From: Conexibacter sp. CPCC 206217
Lineage (GTDB): Bacteria > Actinomycetota > Thermoleophilia > Solirubrobacterales > Solirubrobacteraceae
Assembly: GCF_030646165.1 (NCBI RefSeq)
Contig: NZ_JAUTDO010000007.1
Coordinates: 124,001-188,000, forward strand
Direction of reading: 5' to 3'
Length of the DNA: 64,000 nt
Part shown: positions 1 to 8,840 of the stretch, piece by piece
Layout: every line of letters starts with the position of its first letter
How positions within the stretch are numbered: position 1 is the stretch's first letter
Made by a program: the position numbers and the translations under genes
Notes under the pieces: model-generated
Database searches by the model: none
What the model saw: only the letters and a program-made list of their open reading frames with translations
Told to the model about the DNA's origin: nothing

Positions 1-171
1 CGCGTCGACCATCAGCAGGTGGTCGCTGACCCACACGGAGTCGGCGCCGGCCGCCTCCGCGGCCTGCGCCATCGCACCGATGCCGAGCGCGCCCGGCAGT
101 TCGCCGGAGTTGGGGACGATCGCTCCGATCCGCATCCCGCCCGGCGCGCTCGTCTCGCCCGGCCCGCTCAT
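1..171 (-). CDS. LLM-class flavin-dependent oxidoreductase, N-terminal fragment
   Basis: Only the first 57 codons are inside the window; the gene continues beyond base 1. The translation contains MRIGAIVPNSGELPGALGIG followed by AAEAAGADSVWVSDHLL, the typical first strand and helix of F420- or FMN-dependent luciferase-like monooxygenases. The ATG overlaps the stop codon of the upstream aminotransferase gene (ATGA), so the two are translated together. From context it is probably a redox step of the IclR-controlled catabolic cluster. The substrate and the cofactor (FMN or F420) cannot be told from this piece. Confidence 0.75.
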   Translation of the reverse strand, partial: MSGPGETSAPGGMRIGAIVPNSGELPGALGIGAMAQAAEAAGADSVWVSDHLLMVDA

Positions 172-1538
172 TCCGCCGCGCTCAGCACGGCGCGCGTCGC
201 CTCCAGCAGCAGCTCGACGTCGTCCTCGTCGTGGGCGCCGGAGGTGACGGCCGGGTGGATCGGCGGCCACAGCACGCCGTGCGCGACCAGCCCGAGCAGG
301 AACGCGCGCGTGCGCTCCAGCTCCGAGCGCAGCACGTCGCGGCGGTTGCGGATCTCGCGCGCGCCGAAGTGGACCTGGAAGATCGAGCCCGCGCCGGTCA
401 CGACGGCCTCCTCGCCGTGCGCGTCCAGCTCGCGCTGCAGGCCCTCGCGCATCAGCTCGGCGATCGCGTCGGCGCGCTCCAGCACCGGCTCGTTCTCCAG
501 CACGTCGAGCACCGCCAGCCCGGCCTCGATCGAGACCGGGTTCTCCGTGAACGTGCCCGACTGGAAGATCTTGCGCGCGCCCGCCTCGGTGCCCAGCGCC
601 GCCTCCATCCACTCCGCCGAGCCGCCGAACGCGGCCAGCGGCATGCCGCCGCCGACGGCCTTCCCGATCGTCGCGAGGTCGGGCGCGACGCCGAGGTAGG
701 CGGGCGCGCCGGCGAGGCCCATGCGGTAGGCGCAGAGGACCTCGTCGAAGATCAGCGCGATCGCGTGCCGCCTCGTCGCCGCCCGCACCGCCGCGGCGAA
801 CTCGCGCGTCGCGGGGACGGCGCCGCCGCTGGAGAAAGCGACCGGCTCCATGATCACGCCGGCCAGGTCAGCCGCGTGGTGGTGGATGATCTCGACCGCG
901 GCCTGCACGTCGTTGAAGGGCAGCAGGATCACTCCGTCGAGCACGTCCGGCGCGAGCCCGGCGTAGTCGGCGACAGGCTCGGGTCGCGCGTCGCTGCCGG
1001 CGAGTCTGCGGCTGTGCGTGGAGACGAGGAAGGTGTCGTCGGAGCCGTGGAAGTTGCCCTCGCACTTGGCGATCAGCCTGCGGCCGGTGGCGGCGCGCGC
1101 GACGCGCACGGCGGAGCGGGTCGCCTCCGAGCCGGTGTTGGCGAAGCGCAGCCGCTCCAGGTACGGCATGTGACCGCGGATCCGCTCGGCCAGCAGCATC
1201 GAGCGCTCGATCGGCATCATCGGGTTCGTCATCCGCGCGACCTGCTCGCGGATCGCCTCCACGACCGCGGGATGACCGTGGCCGAGCAGCATCGGCCCGG
1301 CGCCCATCAGCAGGTCGACGTAGTCGTTGTCGTCGACGTCGGCGACGTGCGAGCCGCCCGCGGAGGCGACGAAGATCGGGAACGGGTCGAAGTGCTTGGC
1401 GGCGCCGCTCACGCCCTGCGGGAAGACGCCCGACGCCTGCCTCGAAAGCGCCTGGGAGCGGGTGCGGCCGGCGCGGTAGCGCGCCTCGCTGACCCGTGCC
1501 AATTCGCTGGTGGGGACGACGCCGGTTCGAGCAGGCAT
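168..1538 (-). CDS. Class III PLP aminotransferase, glutamate-1-semialdehyde aminomutase-like
   Basis: The 456-residue product is a fold-type I PLP enzyme. Visible landmarks are the GSEATRSAVRVARAATGR helix (about 136-153), IFDEV with the PLP-ring aspartate at D265, and the Schiff-base lysine K293 in TIGKAVGGG. It most resembles glutamate-1-semialdehyde 2,1-aminomutase and related omega-aminotransferases. A heme-biosynthesis role is unlikely because the neighbours are a flavin oxidoreductase, SDRs, an importer and hydantoinase subunits. A catabolic transaminase or aminomutase acting on the imported compound is more likely. It is divergent from the SDR at 1674, and a TATCGC/GCGATA operator lies 18 bp before its ATG. 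It overlaps the downstream oxidoreductase gene by 4 bp. Confidence 0.85.
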   Translation of the reverse strand: MPARTGVVPTSELARVSEARYRAGRTRSQALSRQASGVFPQGVSGAAKHFDPFPIFVASAGGSHVADVDDNDYVDLLMGAGPMLLGHGHPAVVEAIREQVARMTNPMMPIERSMLLAERIRGHMPYLERLRFANTGSEATRSAVRVARAATGRRLIAKCEGNFHGSDDTFLVSTHSRRLAGSDARPEPVADYAGLAPDVLDGVILLPFNDVQAAVEIIHHHAADLAGVIMEPVAFSSGGAVPATREFAAAVRAATRRHAIALIFDEVLCAYRMGLAGAPAYLGVAPDLATIGKAVGGGMPLAAFGGSAEWMEAALGTEAGARKIFQSGTFTENPVSIEAGLAVLDVLENEPVLERADAIAELMREGLQRELDAHGEEAVVTGAGSIFQVHFGAREIRNRRDVLRSELERTRAFLLGLVAHGVLWPPIHPAVTSGAHDEDDVELLLEATRAVLSAAE

Positions 1539-1555
1539 GGATTCCTCACTGGTTG

Positions 1556-1570
1556 TATCGCTCTGCGATA
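1556..1570. promoter_or_regulatory. Operator box 1 (TATCGC-TCT-GCGATA), probable IclR site
   Basis: This is a perfect 6-3-6 inverted repeat in the 135-bp divergent space between the aminotransferase and an SDR gene. The same 15-bp pattern recurs at 4187, 4357 and 10785, always in promoter regions of this cluster. On the minus strand a possible -10 (TAGCCT, complement of 1587-1592) lies 16 nt upstream of the box, so the box would fall just after the transcription start, as expected for repression. Confidence 0.8.
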
Positions 1571-1673
1571 TGCTGATTCGAAATAGAGGCTAGACGCCTC
1601 ACGTCGCTGCCGTCAAGCGGTTCACAGCGACCGAGTCCCGTCCCGACGTGTCGTTGAGAACACCGGAGGTTCG

Positions 1674-2405
1674 ATGAACGATCTGCAGGGCCACGTCGTC
1701 GCCGTCACGGGGACGAGTCGCGGCATCGGCGCCGGGATCGCGCGGCGGCTGATCGACGCCGGTGCCGCCGTCGTCGGCGTCAGCCGCAGCGGCGAGAGCC
1801 CCGCCGGCCTCGCCGACGACGAGCGCCTCGCGAGCATCCGCGCCGACGTGCTCGACCCCGACGCGCCGCGCACGATCCTCGCGGCCGCGATCGCCCGCTT
1901 CGGCCGCCTCGACGGCCTCGTCAACAACGCCGGCGCGCAGGTCCACGCGCCCTGCTGGGAGCAGACCGACGAGCAGTTCGACGCGATGCTCGCCATCAAC
2001 CTGACGGCGCCGTTCCGCCTCTCGCAGGAGGTCGGCCGCCATTGGGTCGCGGGCGGGATCAAGGGCACGATCGTCAACGTCTGCTCGATCGAGGCGCAGG
2101 TCGGCTGGCTCGATCCGCCGCAGGCCGGCTACGCCGTCACGAAGGGCGGGCTGCTGGGACTGACGCGGGCGATGGCGCTCGACCTCGCACCGCGCGGGAT
2201 CCGCGTCGTCGCAGTCGGCCCCGGCGCGATCGCGACCGAGATGGCGCCGACGGAGCTGCCCGACCTGCCGGCGCGGATCCCGCTCGGCGGCCGGCTCGGG
2301 ACGCCGGCCGAGGTCGGTGACGCGGTCGCGTTCCTGTTGTCCGAGCGCGCCTCCTACGTGACCGGCGAGATCGTCTACGTCGACGGGGGGTACCTGCTGC
2401 CATGA
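1674..2405 (+). CDS. Classical SDR oxidoreductase
   Basis: A 243-residue Rossmann-fold dehydrogenase. It has the cofactor motif TGTSRGIG (12-19), the structural motif NNAG (84-87), catalytic S138, Y153 and K157 (YAVTK), and a C-terminal VTGEIVYVDGG segment typical of FabG-like SDRs. GGAGG lies about 7 nt upstream of the ATG. It is the first gene of a two-SDR operon divergent from the aminotransferase and shares operator box 1. It probably oxidises or reduces a hydroxy/keto intermediate of the imported compound; the substrate is not predictable. Confidence 0.88.
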   Translation: MNDLQGHVVAVTGTSRGIGAGIARRLIDAGAAVVGVSRSGESPAGLADDERLASIRADVLDPDAPRTILAAAIARFGRLDGLVNNAGAQVHAPCWEQTDEQFDAMLAINLTAPFRLSQEVGRHWVAGGIKGTIVNVCSIEAQVGWLDPPQAGYAVTKGGLLGLTRAMALDLAPRGIRVVAVGPGAIATEMAPTELPDLPARIPLGGRLGTPAEVGDAVAFLLSERASYVTGEIVYVDGGYLLP

Positions 2406-3163
2406 GCGCTCAGCGATTCGAGGGCCGTCGCGCGCTGGTGACCGGCGCCGGCTCCGGCATCGGCCGCGCGACCGCGCAGCGGCTGATGGACGAGGGCGCC
2501 GAGGTGCTCGGCGTCGACCTCAACGAGGACGGGTTGAAAGCGACGTTCGCGGATGCGGAGGCGGGCGCGGGCCGCGGCGCGGCCGGCGGCGGCACGTGGG
2601 CCGCGCTCGACGTCGGCGCGCCGCAGGCGCCCGCGCTGATGCGCGAGCGCGGACCGTTCGACGTGCTCGTCAACGCCGCCGGGATCCTGCGTCGCCACGA
2701 CGTCCTCGATCACCCGCTCGACGGCTGGGAGGCGACGCTCGACGTCAACGTGCGCGCGGCGTTCCGGCTCTGTCGCGAGCTGGCGCGCGAGCGCGTCGCG
2801 GCGGGAGCGCCGGGCGCGATCGTCAACGTCTGCTCGATCGAGTCGTTCACGGCGCTGCCCGCGCACGCCGCCTACACGGCGTCGAAGGCGGCGATCCTGA
2901 TGCTGACGCGTTCGTTCGCCCTGGAGCTGGCCCCGCACGGCGTCCGCGTCAACGGGATCGCCCCGGGCGTGACCGAGACCGGCATGAACGAGCGCCTGCG
3001 CGCTGACGCCGAGGGCGCCCGCAGGCTCGCCGCCGGCATCCCGATGAGGCGCTTCGGCCGGCCCGAGGAGCAGGCCGCCGCGATCTGCTTCCTGGCCTCC
3101 GGCGAGGCGTCGTACATCACCGGCTCGGTGCTGGCGGTCGACGGCGGATGGCTGACGCGATGA
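2402..3163 (+). CDS. Classical SDR oxidoreductase
   Basis: A 253-residue SDR with TGAGSGIG (14-21), NAAG (91-94) and the catalytic triad S145, Y158, K162 (YTASK). The D39 after beta-2 (GVDLNEDG) suggests NAD(H) preference. The ATG overlaps the stop of the previous SDR gene (ATGA), so the two are translationally coupled. It shares VNVCSIE around the catalytic serine with its neighbour, which suggests a tandem duplication followed by divergence, possibly for successive oxidation steps. Confidence 0.88.
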   Translation: MSAQRFEGRRALVTGAGSGIGRATAQRLMDEGAEVLGVDLNEDGLKATFADAEAGAGRGAAGGGTWAALDVGAPQAPALMRERGPFDVLVNAAGILRRHDVLDHPLDGWEATLDVNVRAAFRLCRELARERVAAGAPGAIVNVCSIESFTALPAHAAYTASKAAILMLTRSFALELAPHGVRVNGIAPGVTETGMNERLRADAEGARRLAAGIPMRRFGRPEEQAAAICFLASGEASYITGSVLAVDGGWLTR

Positions 3164-3198
3164 ACGCGACGGCTGCCGCTGGCGTGGGCGCTCAGGGG

Positions 3199-3208
3199 AT
3201 CGTACGAT
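3199..3208 (+). promoter_or_regulatory. Palindrome ATCGTACGAT containing a -10-like TACGAT
   Basis: A 10-bp perfect palindrome lies 36 bp after the second SDR stop and 67 bp before the iclR ATG. Its right half, TACGAT, fits the TANNNT -10 pattern seen at several genes here, so it is the likely promoter core of the regulator gene. It does not match the TATCGC/GCGATA operator, so autoregulation through that box is not evident. Confidence 0.4.
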
Positions 3209-3275
3209 GCGGTGGTGCGGGACGTGCCGCGCGCGCCGGGACCGGCCGGGACGTCGAGCAGCAAGGGGAGCCACG

Positions 3276-4079
3276 ATGAGCGAGCGACACGAGATCGACC
3301 AGCGCTACTACGTCGAGACCGCGGCCCGCGCGCTGCAACTGCTGCGCGCCGTCGCGGCGCTCGACCGGCCGGCGTCGCTCGGCGAGATCGTCGAGGTGCT
3401 GGGTTGGAGCAAGCCGGCCGTCTACCGGCTCGTGCGCACGCTCGAGACCGAGGGCGCGCTGCGCCAGCAGGACGGCCGCGGCTACGTGATGGGGCCGGCG
3501 ATGATCACGCTCGGCCAGGCTGCGCTGCGCGCGACGCGCCTGCCGGAGATCGCGCGCCCGCACATGGAGCGGCTCGCGGCCGAGCTGAGCGAGACGATCG
3601 TGCTGACCGTGCTCGACGGCGACGAGGTCGTCTACGTCGACCGGATCGAGGCCGACCAGCTGCTGATCCCGCGCACCCGCCTGGGCTCGCGCCTGCCCGC
3701 GTACTGCACCTCGACCGGGCAGATGCTGCTGTCCGGGCTCGACGACGACGAGGTCCGCCGGCGCGTCGCGGGGCGCGAGTTCGTGCAGCGCGCGCCGCAC
3801 ACGCTGAAGTCGATCGAGGAGCTGCTGGAGCGGCTCGACGAGACGCGCCGCCGCGGCTATGCGATCAACGACGAGGAGCTCGCCGTCGGCCATCGCGCGG
3901 CGGCCGCGCCGGTGTTCGACCACAGCGACAGAGTCGTCGCCGCGATCAGCGTCTCGGTGCCGTCGGCGCGCGTCGCGCTCAGCAAGCTGGAGCGCTTCGC
4001 GGTCGAGGGCCTGATGCCCGCCGCCGACGCGATCAGCTTCGCGCTCGGCGGTCGCTCCGCCGTGCTGCTCGCCGGCTGA
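3276..4079 (+). CDS. IclR-family transcriptional regulator
   Basis: A 267-residue regulator. The N-terminal winged helix-turn-helix (about 14-70) includes SLGEIVEVLGWSKPAVYRLVRTLE. It is followed by an IclR effector-binding domain with the LGSRLPAYCTSTGQMLLSGL motif and a C-terminal APVFDHSDRVVAAISVSVP strand pair. The ATG at 3276 is chosen because AAGGGGAG sits 5 nt upstream; an in-frame ATG at 3207 would give 23 extra residues with no ribosome-binding site. The gene lies inside the catabolic cluster between SDR and importer genes, and the shared palindrome TATCGC-N3-GCGATA is its likely operator. The effector is probably the imported compound or a product of it. Confidence 0.92.
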   Translation: MSERHEIDQRYYVETAARALQLLRAVAALDRPASLGEIVEVLGWSKPAVYRLVRTLETEGALRQQDGRGYVMGPAMITLGQAALRATRLPEIARPHMERLAAELSETIVLTVLDGDEVVYVDRIEADQLLIPRTRLGSRLPAYCTSTGQMLLSGLDDDEVRRRVAGREFVQRAPHTLKSIEELLERLDETRRRGYAINDEELAVGHRAAAAPVFDHSDRVVAAISVSVPSARVALSKLERFAVEGLMPAADAISFALGGRSAVLLAG

Positions 4080-4186
4080 CCCGGGTCGCGGCGACGCGTC
4101 GCGCGCGCCGTCCGCGCGCGGCCCTCGCGACCCGCGTCAGTGCGCCAAGCGCATTGACGCGACTGCTCAGTCAGTATGAATCGGGG

Positions 4187-4201
4187 TATCGCTCGGCGAT
4201 A
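4187..4201. promoter_or_regulatory. Operator box 2 (TATCGC-TCG-GCGATA), upstream site
   Basis: A perfect 6-3-6 palindrome in the 316-bp gap between iclR and the binding-protein gene. It is 170 bp, centre to centre, upstream of box 3. The distance is too long for direct promoter occlusion but suits an auxiliary operator with DNA looping, or a second upstream promoter (TATGAA at 4175-4180). Confidence 0.75.
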
Positions 4202-4309
4202 TCCCAACCCTCCACTGCGCTTGCAGGTTTTCTCGATCGGGAGACGCTTCTGCGGGTGATTCCCCATGAACACTGTGCCTATGGCGCAGTCCGCTTGTCC
4301 ATCTGGCGC

Positions 4310-4339
4310 TTGACTCGTCTCCCATGGCTCGGATACGGT
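4310..4339 (+). promoter_or_regulatory. Sigma-70-type promoter of the ABC importer operon
   Basis: TTGACT (4310-4315) and TACGGT (4334-4339) are separated by 18 nt. Transcription would start near 4346, about 50 nt before the ATG at 4396. Operator box 3 begins 17 nt after the -10, placing it at about +11 to +25. Confidence 0.55.
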
Positions 4340-4356
4340 CACGGAACGAATCAGCG

Positions 4357-4371
4357 TATCGATCAGCGATA
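4357..4371. promoter_or_regulatory. Operator box 3 (TATCGA-TCA-GCGATA)
   Basis: Same length and symmetry as the other boxes, with one mismatch in the left half. It lies between the importer promoter and the ribosome-binding site GAGGAG (4385-4390), a position suited to repression. Confidence 0.7.
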
Positions 4372-4395
4372 CAACGAGCCCAGCGAGGAGCACGT

Positions 4396-6042
4396 ATGCC
4401 ACGCAGCAGTGCTGAGGATCGACAGGTCCTGACGCTTGCGCAGGAACTGCGGGACGGCCGGATCGGACGCCGTCAATTCATCGGGCGCGCGATGGCGTTG
4501 GGCCTCGGCGCAACGTCGATCAGCGCGATCCTGGCCGCGTGCGGCAGCAGCGAGGACGGGGGCGGCGGCGGAGGCGGCGCGGGCGGCGGCAGCGGCGCCG
4601 TCAGAACGGGCGTGGCGAACGCGATCGGCAAGTTCGACCCGCACAGCTGGGGCGGCTTCACCGCCAACATCGTCACCAACCACGTCTACCAGGGCCTCGT
4701 GCGGCTCGGCTTCGGCGGCCAGAGAATCGAGCCGGCGCTCGCGGCGTCGTGGGAGAACCCAGATCCGAGAACGTGGATCTACCACCTGCGCAGAGACGTC
4801 ACCTTCCACGACGGCACGCCGTTCACCGCCGACGACGTCGTCTTCTCGACGCTGCGCAGCAAGAGAATCAGCTGGGGCACCTACGGCTGGACGAGCCTCG
4901 AGAGCGTCAGAGCACGCGACAGACACACCGTCGAGGTGAAGCTGCACCAGCCCGACTTCCGCTTCCAGTGGGCCTACTACTGGCCGCCCGGCGCGATCGT
5001 CAGCAAGGCCTACTTCGACAGAGTCGGCGAGACCGCGGCGACCAGCAGACCGGTCGGCACCAACGCCTTCAGATTCGTGCGCGCGTCGAGCAACCAGGTC
5101 GTGCTCGACAAGTACGACGGCTACTGGGAGGACGGCCTGCCGTACGTCGACCAGGTCGTGCTCGACGTGCTCGACGGCAGCACGATCGTCTCCAGCCTCA
5201 AGACCGGTGACGTGACGCTCTCGCCCGACGTCGACTTCGACCAGCTCGAGCTCGTCTCCGGCTTCGGCGACGTCGGCGTGAAGGCGAAGGTCGGCCCGCA
5301 CATCGTCACCTCGTACCCGAACGTCACGAGAGCGCCGTTCAACGACGTCAACGCGCGCAAGGCCGTGATGGAGGCGCTCGACAACAGATCGGCGCTGTCG
5401 GCCTACCCGGAGCAGTACTACGAGCCGTCGGCCGGTGCGCTGATCCACAGATCGTTCGAGGGCAGCGCCTACGACCAGACCAACGCGATGTACACGGGCG
5501 ACCTCGCGAGAGCGAAGCAGTACCTCGAGGCGAGCGCCACGCCGGACGGCTTCTCGGTCGACTGGCTCGTCGTCGCGACGCGCCCGCAGGAGGTCTCCGC
5601 CGTGCTCGGCGCGGCCGAGCAGCTCGGCAAGATCGGCATCAGAGTCAACATCAAGCAGCTGCCCGACGGCGACGTCTCCGCCGCGCTCTACAAGCGCCCG
5701 CGGCCGTTCGACATCGGCACCTACAACTGGCTCCACAACCAGCCGAACACGCTCGACCCGCTCGCCGGGATGCTGTCCAGCGCGAACCTCGAGTCCGGCA
5801 ACTTCTCCGGCTACAGCGACAGAAGATTCGACAGACTCGTCAACGACGCCGTCATAACGACCGACGACGAGCAGCGCAACGCGAAGCTGAGACAGCTGCA
5901 GTTGATGGCTGCGGAGGAGGCGGTGCTGTTCCCGCACGGCTGGGACGCGATGCGCCGCGCCGAGAGCAACAGCATCAGAACCCCCGAGCAGACGATCCTC
6001 GCCGAGTGGGACGACTGGTACCGGACGTCGAGATGGGCCTGA
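4396..6042 (+). CDS. Family 5 extracellular solute-binding lipoprotein (Tat-type signal)
   Basis: A 548-residue peptide/opine/nickel-class binding protein (SBP_bac_5). The signal carries twin arginines (RRQF, R25-R26), a hydrophobic stretch and a lipobox LAAC with C49, so it is probably a Tat-exported lipoprotein on the outer face of the membrane. A Gly-rich tether (54-66) follows. Family motifs include FDPHSWGGF near the N-terminus and TFHDGTPFTADDVVFS. The ATG at 4396 is chosen for GAGGAG 5 nt upstream. In the mature part 21 of 35 arginines are AGA, against 0 of 7 in the signal region. It is the first gene of the importer operon and under operator boxes 2 and 3. Specificity is unknown. Confidence 0.92.
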   Translation: MPRSSAEDRQVLTLAQELRDGRIGRRQFIGRAMALGLGATSISAILAACGSSEDGGGGGGGAGGGSGAVRTGVANAIGKFDPHSWGGFTANIVTNHVYQGLVRLGFGGQRIEPALAASWENPDPRTWIYHLRRDVTFHDGTPFTADDVVFSTLRSKRISWGTYGWTSLESVRARDRHTVEVKLHQPDFRFQWAYYWPPGAIVSKAYFDRVGETAATSRPVGTNAFRFVRASSNQVVLDKYDGYWEDGLPYVDQVVLDVLDGSTIVSSLKTGDVTLSPDVDFDQLELVSGFGDVGVKAKVGPHIVTSYPNVTRAPFNDVNARKAVMEALDNRSALSAYPEQYYEPSAGALIHRSFEGSAYDQTNAMYTGDLARAKQYLEASATPDGFSVDWLVVATRPQEVSAVLGAAEQLGKIGIRVNIKQLPDGDVSAALYKRPRPFDIGTYNWLHNQPNTLDPLAGMLSSANLESGNFSGYSDRRFDRLVNDAVITTDDEQRNAKLRQLQLMAAEEAVLFPHGWDAMRRAESNSIRTPEQTILAEWDDWYRTSRWA

Positions 6043-6067
6043 CAGCCGTCGGCGGAGGGGGCGCGGC

Positions 6068-6997
6068 ATGACGACCCGCGTCCTCTCCGTCATCCCCGTC
6101 CTGCTGATCGCGTCGATCCTGATCTTCATCGCGATGCGCGTGCTGCCGGGTGATCCCGTCTCGGTGCTCGCGCAGGGGACGCCGATCACGCCGCAGCAGC
6201 GCGCGGCGCTGACGCAGGAGTACCACCTCGACGAGTCGATCCCGGCGCAGTACGTCGCGTGGCTGGGCAACGCCGTCACCGGGGACCTCGGCACGTCGCT
6301 GAAGTCCAACCAGCCGGTGACGGAGATCCTCGGCCGCGCGATCCCGCGCACGCTGCTGCTGCTGGCGGGCGCGTTCATCGTCTCGCTGCTGATCTCGCTG
6401 CCGCTCGGATTGCTGGCGGCACTGCGTGAAGGGAGACCGACCGACCAGCTCGTGATCAGCTTGACGATGCTGCTGTTCGCAGTGCCGTTGTTCATCACGT
6501 GCGTGCTGGCGATCTACGTCTTCAGCTACCAGCTCGACTTGTTCCCGGCGTTCGGTTTGGAGTTCGACTCGTTCAGCAGCGTCGTGCAGCACATGATCCT
6601 GCCGTGGATCACGCTCGGGCTGGCGCTCGTGGCGGCGCAGACCGCGACGTTGCGGGCCGGGCTCGTCGACGCGCTGCACCAGGACTACATCGTGATGGCG
6701 CAGAGCCGCGGGATCCCGTGGCGCACGGTGCTGCGCCGTCACGCGCTGCGCAGCGCGCTGGTTCCCGTCGTGACGCTGCTGGGCGTGCAACTGTCGTCGA
6801 TGATCGTCGGCTCCGTCTTCGTCGACTACATCTTCGGCCTCGGCGGGCTGGGCAGCGTGCTCGTCAACGCCGTCAGCTTCCGCGACCTGCCGCTGGTGCA
6901 GGCGTCGGTGCTGCTGGTGAGCGCCTTCTTCATCCTCGCCAACCTCGCGGTCGACCTCGTCGCGGCACGGCTCGATCCCCGCTACGCGGTGCGCTGA
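6068..6997 (+). CDS. ABC importer permease, DppB type
   Basis: A 309-residue inner-membrane permease. An N-terminal transmembrane segment (about 4-22) is followed by the conserved ADPYV-like sector, here MRVLPGDPVSVLAQGTP, and five further membrane segments. The EAA-like loop reads YIVMAQSRGIPWRTVLRRHALR and should contact the ATPase subunits. It lies 25 bp downstream of the binding-protein gene in the same operon and overlaps the next permease start by 1 bp (TGATG). Confidence 0.92.
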   Translation: MTTRVLSVIPVLLIASILIFIAMRVLPGDPVSVLAQGTPITPQQRAALTQEYHLDESIPAQYVAWLGNAVTGDLGTSLKSNQPVTEILGRAIPRTLLLLAGAFIVSLLISLPLGLLAALREGRPTDQLVISLTMLLFAVPLFITCVLAIYVFSYQLDLFPAFGLEFDSFSSVVQHMILPWITLGLALVAAQTATLRAGLVDALHQDYIVMAQSRGIPWRTVLRRHALRSALVPVVTLLGVQLSSMIVGSVFVDYIFGLGGLGSVLVNAVSFRDLPLVQASVLLVSAFFILANLAVDLVAARLDPRYAVR

Positions 6998-7878
6998 TGA
7001 GCGTCCAGGCCGCGCCCCACACCGCCACCGCCGCGCTCGCGCCCTCGCGCGCGCGGCGTGCGTTCGCGTTCGCGCGCACGCACAAGCTGCTGGTCGTGAC
7101 CGGCGCGATCATCGTCTTCTACGTCCTGATCGCGCTGTTCGGGCCGCTGCTGGCGCCGTTCGATCCGAATCAGTCGCACCCCGGCGCGAACTACCAGGCG
7201 CCGGGCGGCGAGTACCTGCTCGGCACCGACAAGCAGGGCCGCGACGTCCTGAGCCGGATGCTCTACGGCGCCCGCTGGACGCTGCTCGGCGCGCTCGCGG
7301 TGATGCTGATCGCGGCGGTCGGCGGGTTCATCTACGGATTGACGACCGCCTACCTCGGCGGCTGGTTCGACCGCTTCTCGATGCGCCTCTTCGACCTCGT
7401 GCTGTCGTTCCCGCCGCTGGTGATCGCGATCGTGCTGGTCGCCAGCCTCGGGCCGGGGCTGCTGCCGGTCGTGATCGGGATCGGCGTCGGCTACCTGCCG
7501 TCGATCGCGCGGATCATCCGCTCGGAGGCGCTCGTGCAACGCGGCGAGCAGTACGTCGCCGCCGGGCGCGGGCTGGGCTTCTCCGGGCGGCGGATCGTCT
7601 TCCGCCACATGATGCCCAACTGCACCTCGCAGATCATCGTGCAGGCGAGCCTCAACCTGCCCTACGCGATCATCGACATCGCCGGCATGAGCTTCCTCGG
7701 CTTCGGCATCCAGCCGCCGACGGCGGACTGGGGCGCGATGCTCGCCGAGGGTCAGAAGTCGATCTTCTTCGCGTCGTGGCTGGTGCTCGTGCCCGCCGTC
7801 GCGATCGTCGTCTTCGTACTCACCTGGAACGTCTTCGGCGCGCAGCTGCGGCGCGCGCTCGATCCGAAGGAGGCCTGA
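6997..7878 (+). CDS. ABC importer permease, DppC type
   Basis: A 293-residue partner permease. It has an N-terminal membrane segment (KLLVVTGAIIVFYVLIALFG), the DppC hallmark HLLGTDKQGRD as EYLLGTDKQGRDVLSRMLYG, and an EAA loop EQYVAAGRGLGFSGRRIVFRHMMPN. The ATG overlaps the preceding stop and its own stop overlaps the next ATG (both TGATG), so stoichiometric coupled translation is likely. It forms the channel with the DppB-type subunit. Confidence 0.92.
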   Translation: MSVQAAPHTATAALAPSRARRAFAFARTHKLLVVTGAIIVFYVLIALFGPLLAPFDPNQSHPGANYQAPGGEYLLGTDKQGRDVLSRMLYGARWTLLGALAVMLIAAVGGFIYGLTTAYLGGWFDRFSMRLFDLVLSFPPLVIAIVLVASLGPGLLPVVIGIGVGYLPSIARIIRSEALVQRGEQYVAAGRGLGFSGRRIVFRHMMPNCTSQIIVQASLNLPYAIIDIAGMSFLGFGIQPPTADWGAMLAEGQKSIFFASWLVLVPAVAIVVFVLTWNVFGAQLRRALDPKEA

Positions 7879-8840
7879 TGGAGCCGCTGCTGCAGATCCG
7901 CGACCTGTCGGTGGAGTTCACCGGCGCGCGCGGCGTCGACCGCGCGGTCGACGGGGTCAGCCTCGCGATCGGGCGCGGCGAGCGCGTCGGGCTGGTCGGC
8001 GAGAGCGGCTCGGGCAAGAGCGTGATCGCACGCGCGATCCTCGGCCTGACGCGGCCGCCCGGCCGCGTCACCGGCGGCGAGATCGTCTTCGACGGGCAGA
8101 ACCTGCTGCACCAGTCCGAGGCCGACCTGACCGCGCTGCGCGGCAGCCGGATCGCGCTGATCCCGCAGGACGCGTCGCTCGCGCTCAACCCGGTGCTGAC
8201 GATCCGCCAGCACATGACGGAGGTGCTCGAACGCCACACCGACCTCAACGCCGGGGCCATCAGAGAGAAGTCGCTCGCGACGCTGCGGCGCGTCGGGCTG
8301 GCCGATCCCGACCGCGTGCTCGGCGCCTACGGCGGCGAGCTGAGCGGCGGGATGAAGCAGCGCGTCGGGATCGCGCTGGCGCTGCTGTGCGACCCCGAGC
8401 TGCTGATCGCCGACGACCCGACCTCGGCCGTCGACGTGACGATCCAGGCGCAGATCCTGTCGGAGTTCCGCGACCTGACGACGCGTCTCGGCGTCTCGGT
8501 CCTGTTCATCACGCACGACCTGCGCGTCGTCGCCAACGTCTGCTCGCGCGCGGTCGTGCTGTACGCCGGCCAGGTCGCCGAGGCGGCGCCGCCGCAGGAG
8601 CTGCTGCGCCGCGGCCAGCATCCGTACACGAGCGCGCTCGTCGCCTGCCTGCCGTCGGTCGAGCAGCGCAAGTCGCCGCTGCCGGTCGTGGCGGGCGCGC
8701 CGCCCGACACGGTCGAGGCGGGCGACGGCTGCCGCTTCCATCCGCGCTGTCCCAACGCCTTGGAGCGCTGCACGCACGAGTTCCCGCCGCTGGAGCGTGC
8801 CGGCCACGACCTCGCCTGCTGGAACCCGGTGGCGGCATGA
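7878..8840 (+). CDS. ABC importer ATPase, DppD type, with Asp in place of catalytic Glu
   Basis: A 320-residue ATPase. Walker A is GESGSGKS, the Q-loop is IPQDASLALNP, the signature is the canonical LSGGMKQR, and the switch histidine is in FITHDLR. The C-terminal oligopeptide-transporter extension has cysteines in CRFHPRCP and ERC, the usual Fe-S-type cluster region. Walker B reads LLIADDPTSAVD: the catalytic glutamate of the family (ADEPT) is aspartate here. Its nucleotide site pairs with the degenerate signature of the next ATPase, so one composite site may hydrolyse ATP poorly. The ATG overlaps the DppC stop. Confidence 0.92.
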   Translation: MEPLLQIRDLSVEFTGARGVDRAVDGVSLAIGRGERVGLVGESGSGKSVIARAILGLTRPPGRVTGGEIVFDGQNLLHQSEADLTALRGSRIALIPQDASLALNPVLTIRQHMTEVLERHTDLNAGAIREKSLATLRRVGLADPDRVLGAYGGELSGGMKQRVGIALALLCDPELLIADDPTSAVDVTIQAQILSEFRDLTTRLGVSVLFITHDLRVVANVCSRAVVLYAGQVAEAAPPQELLRRGQHPYTSALVACLPSVEQRKSPLPVVAGAPPDTVEAGDGCRFHPRCPNALERCTHEFPPLERAGHDLACWNPVAA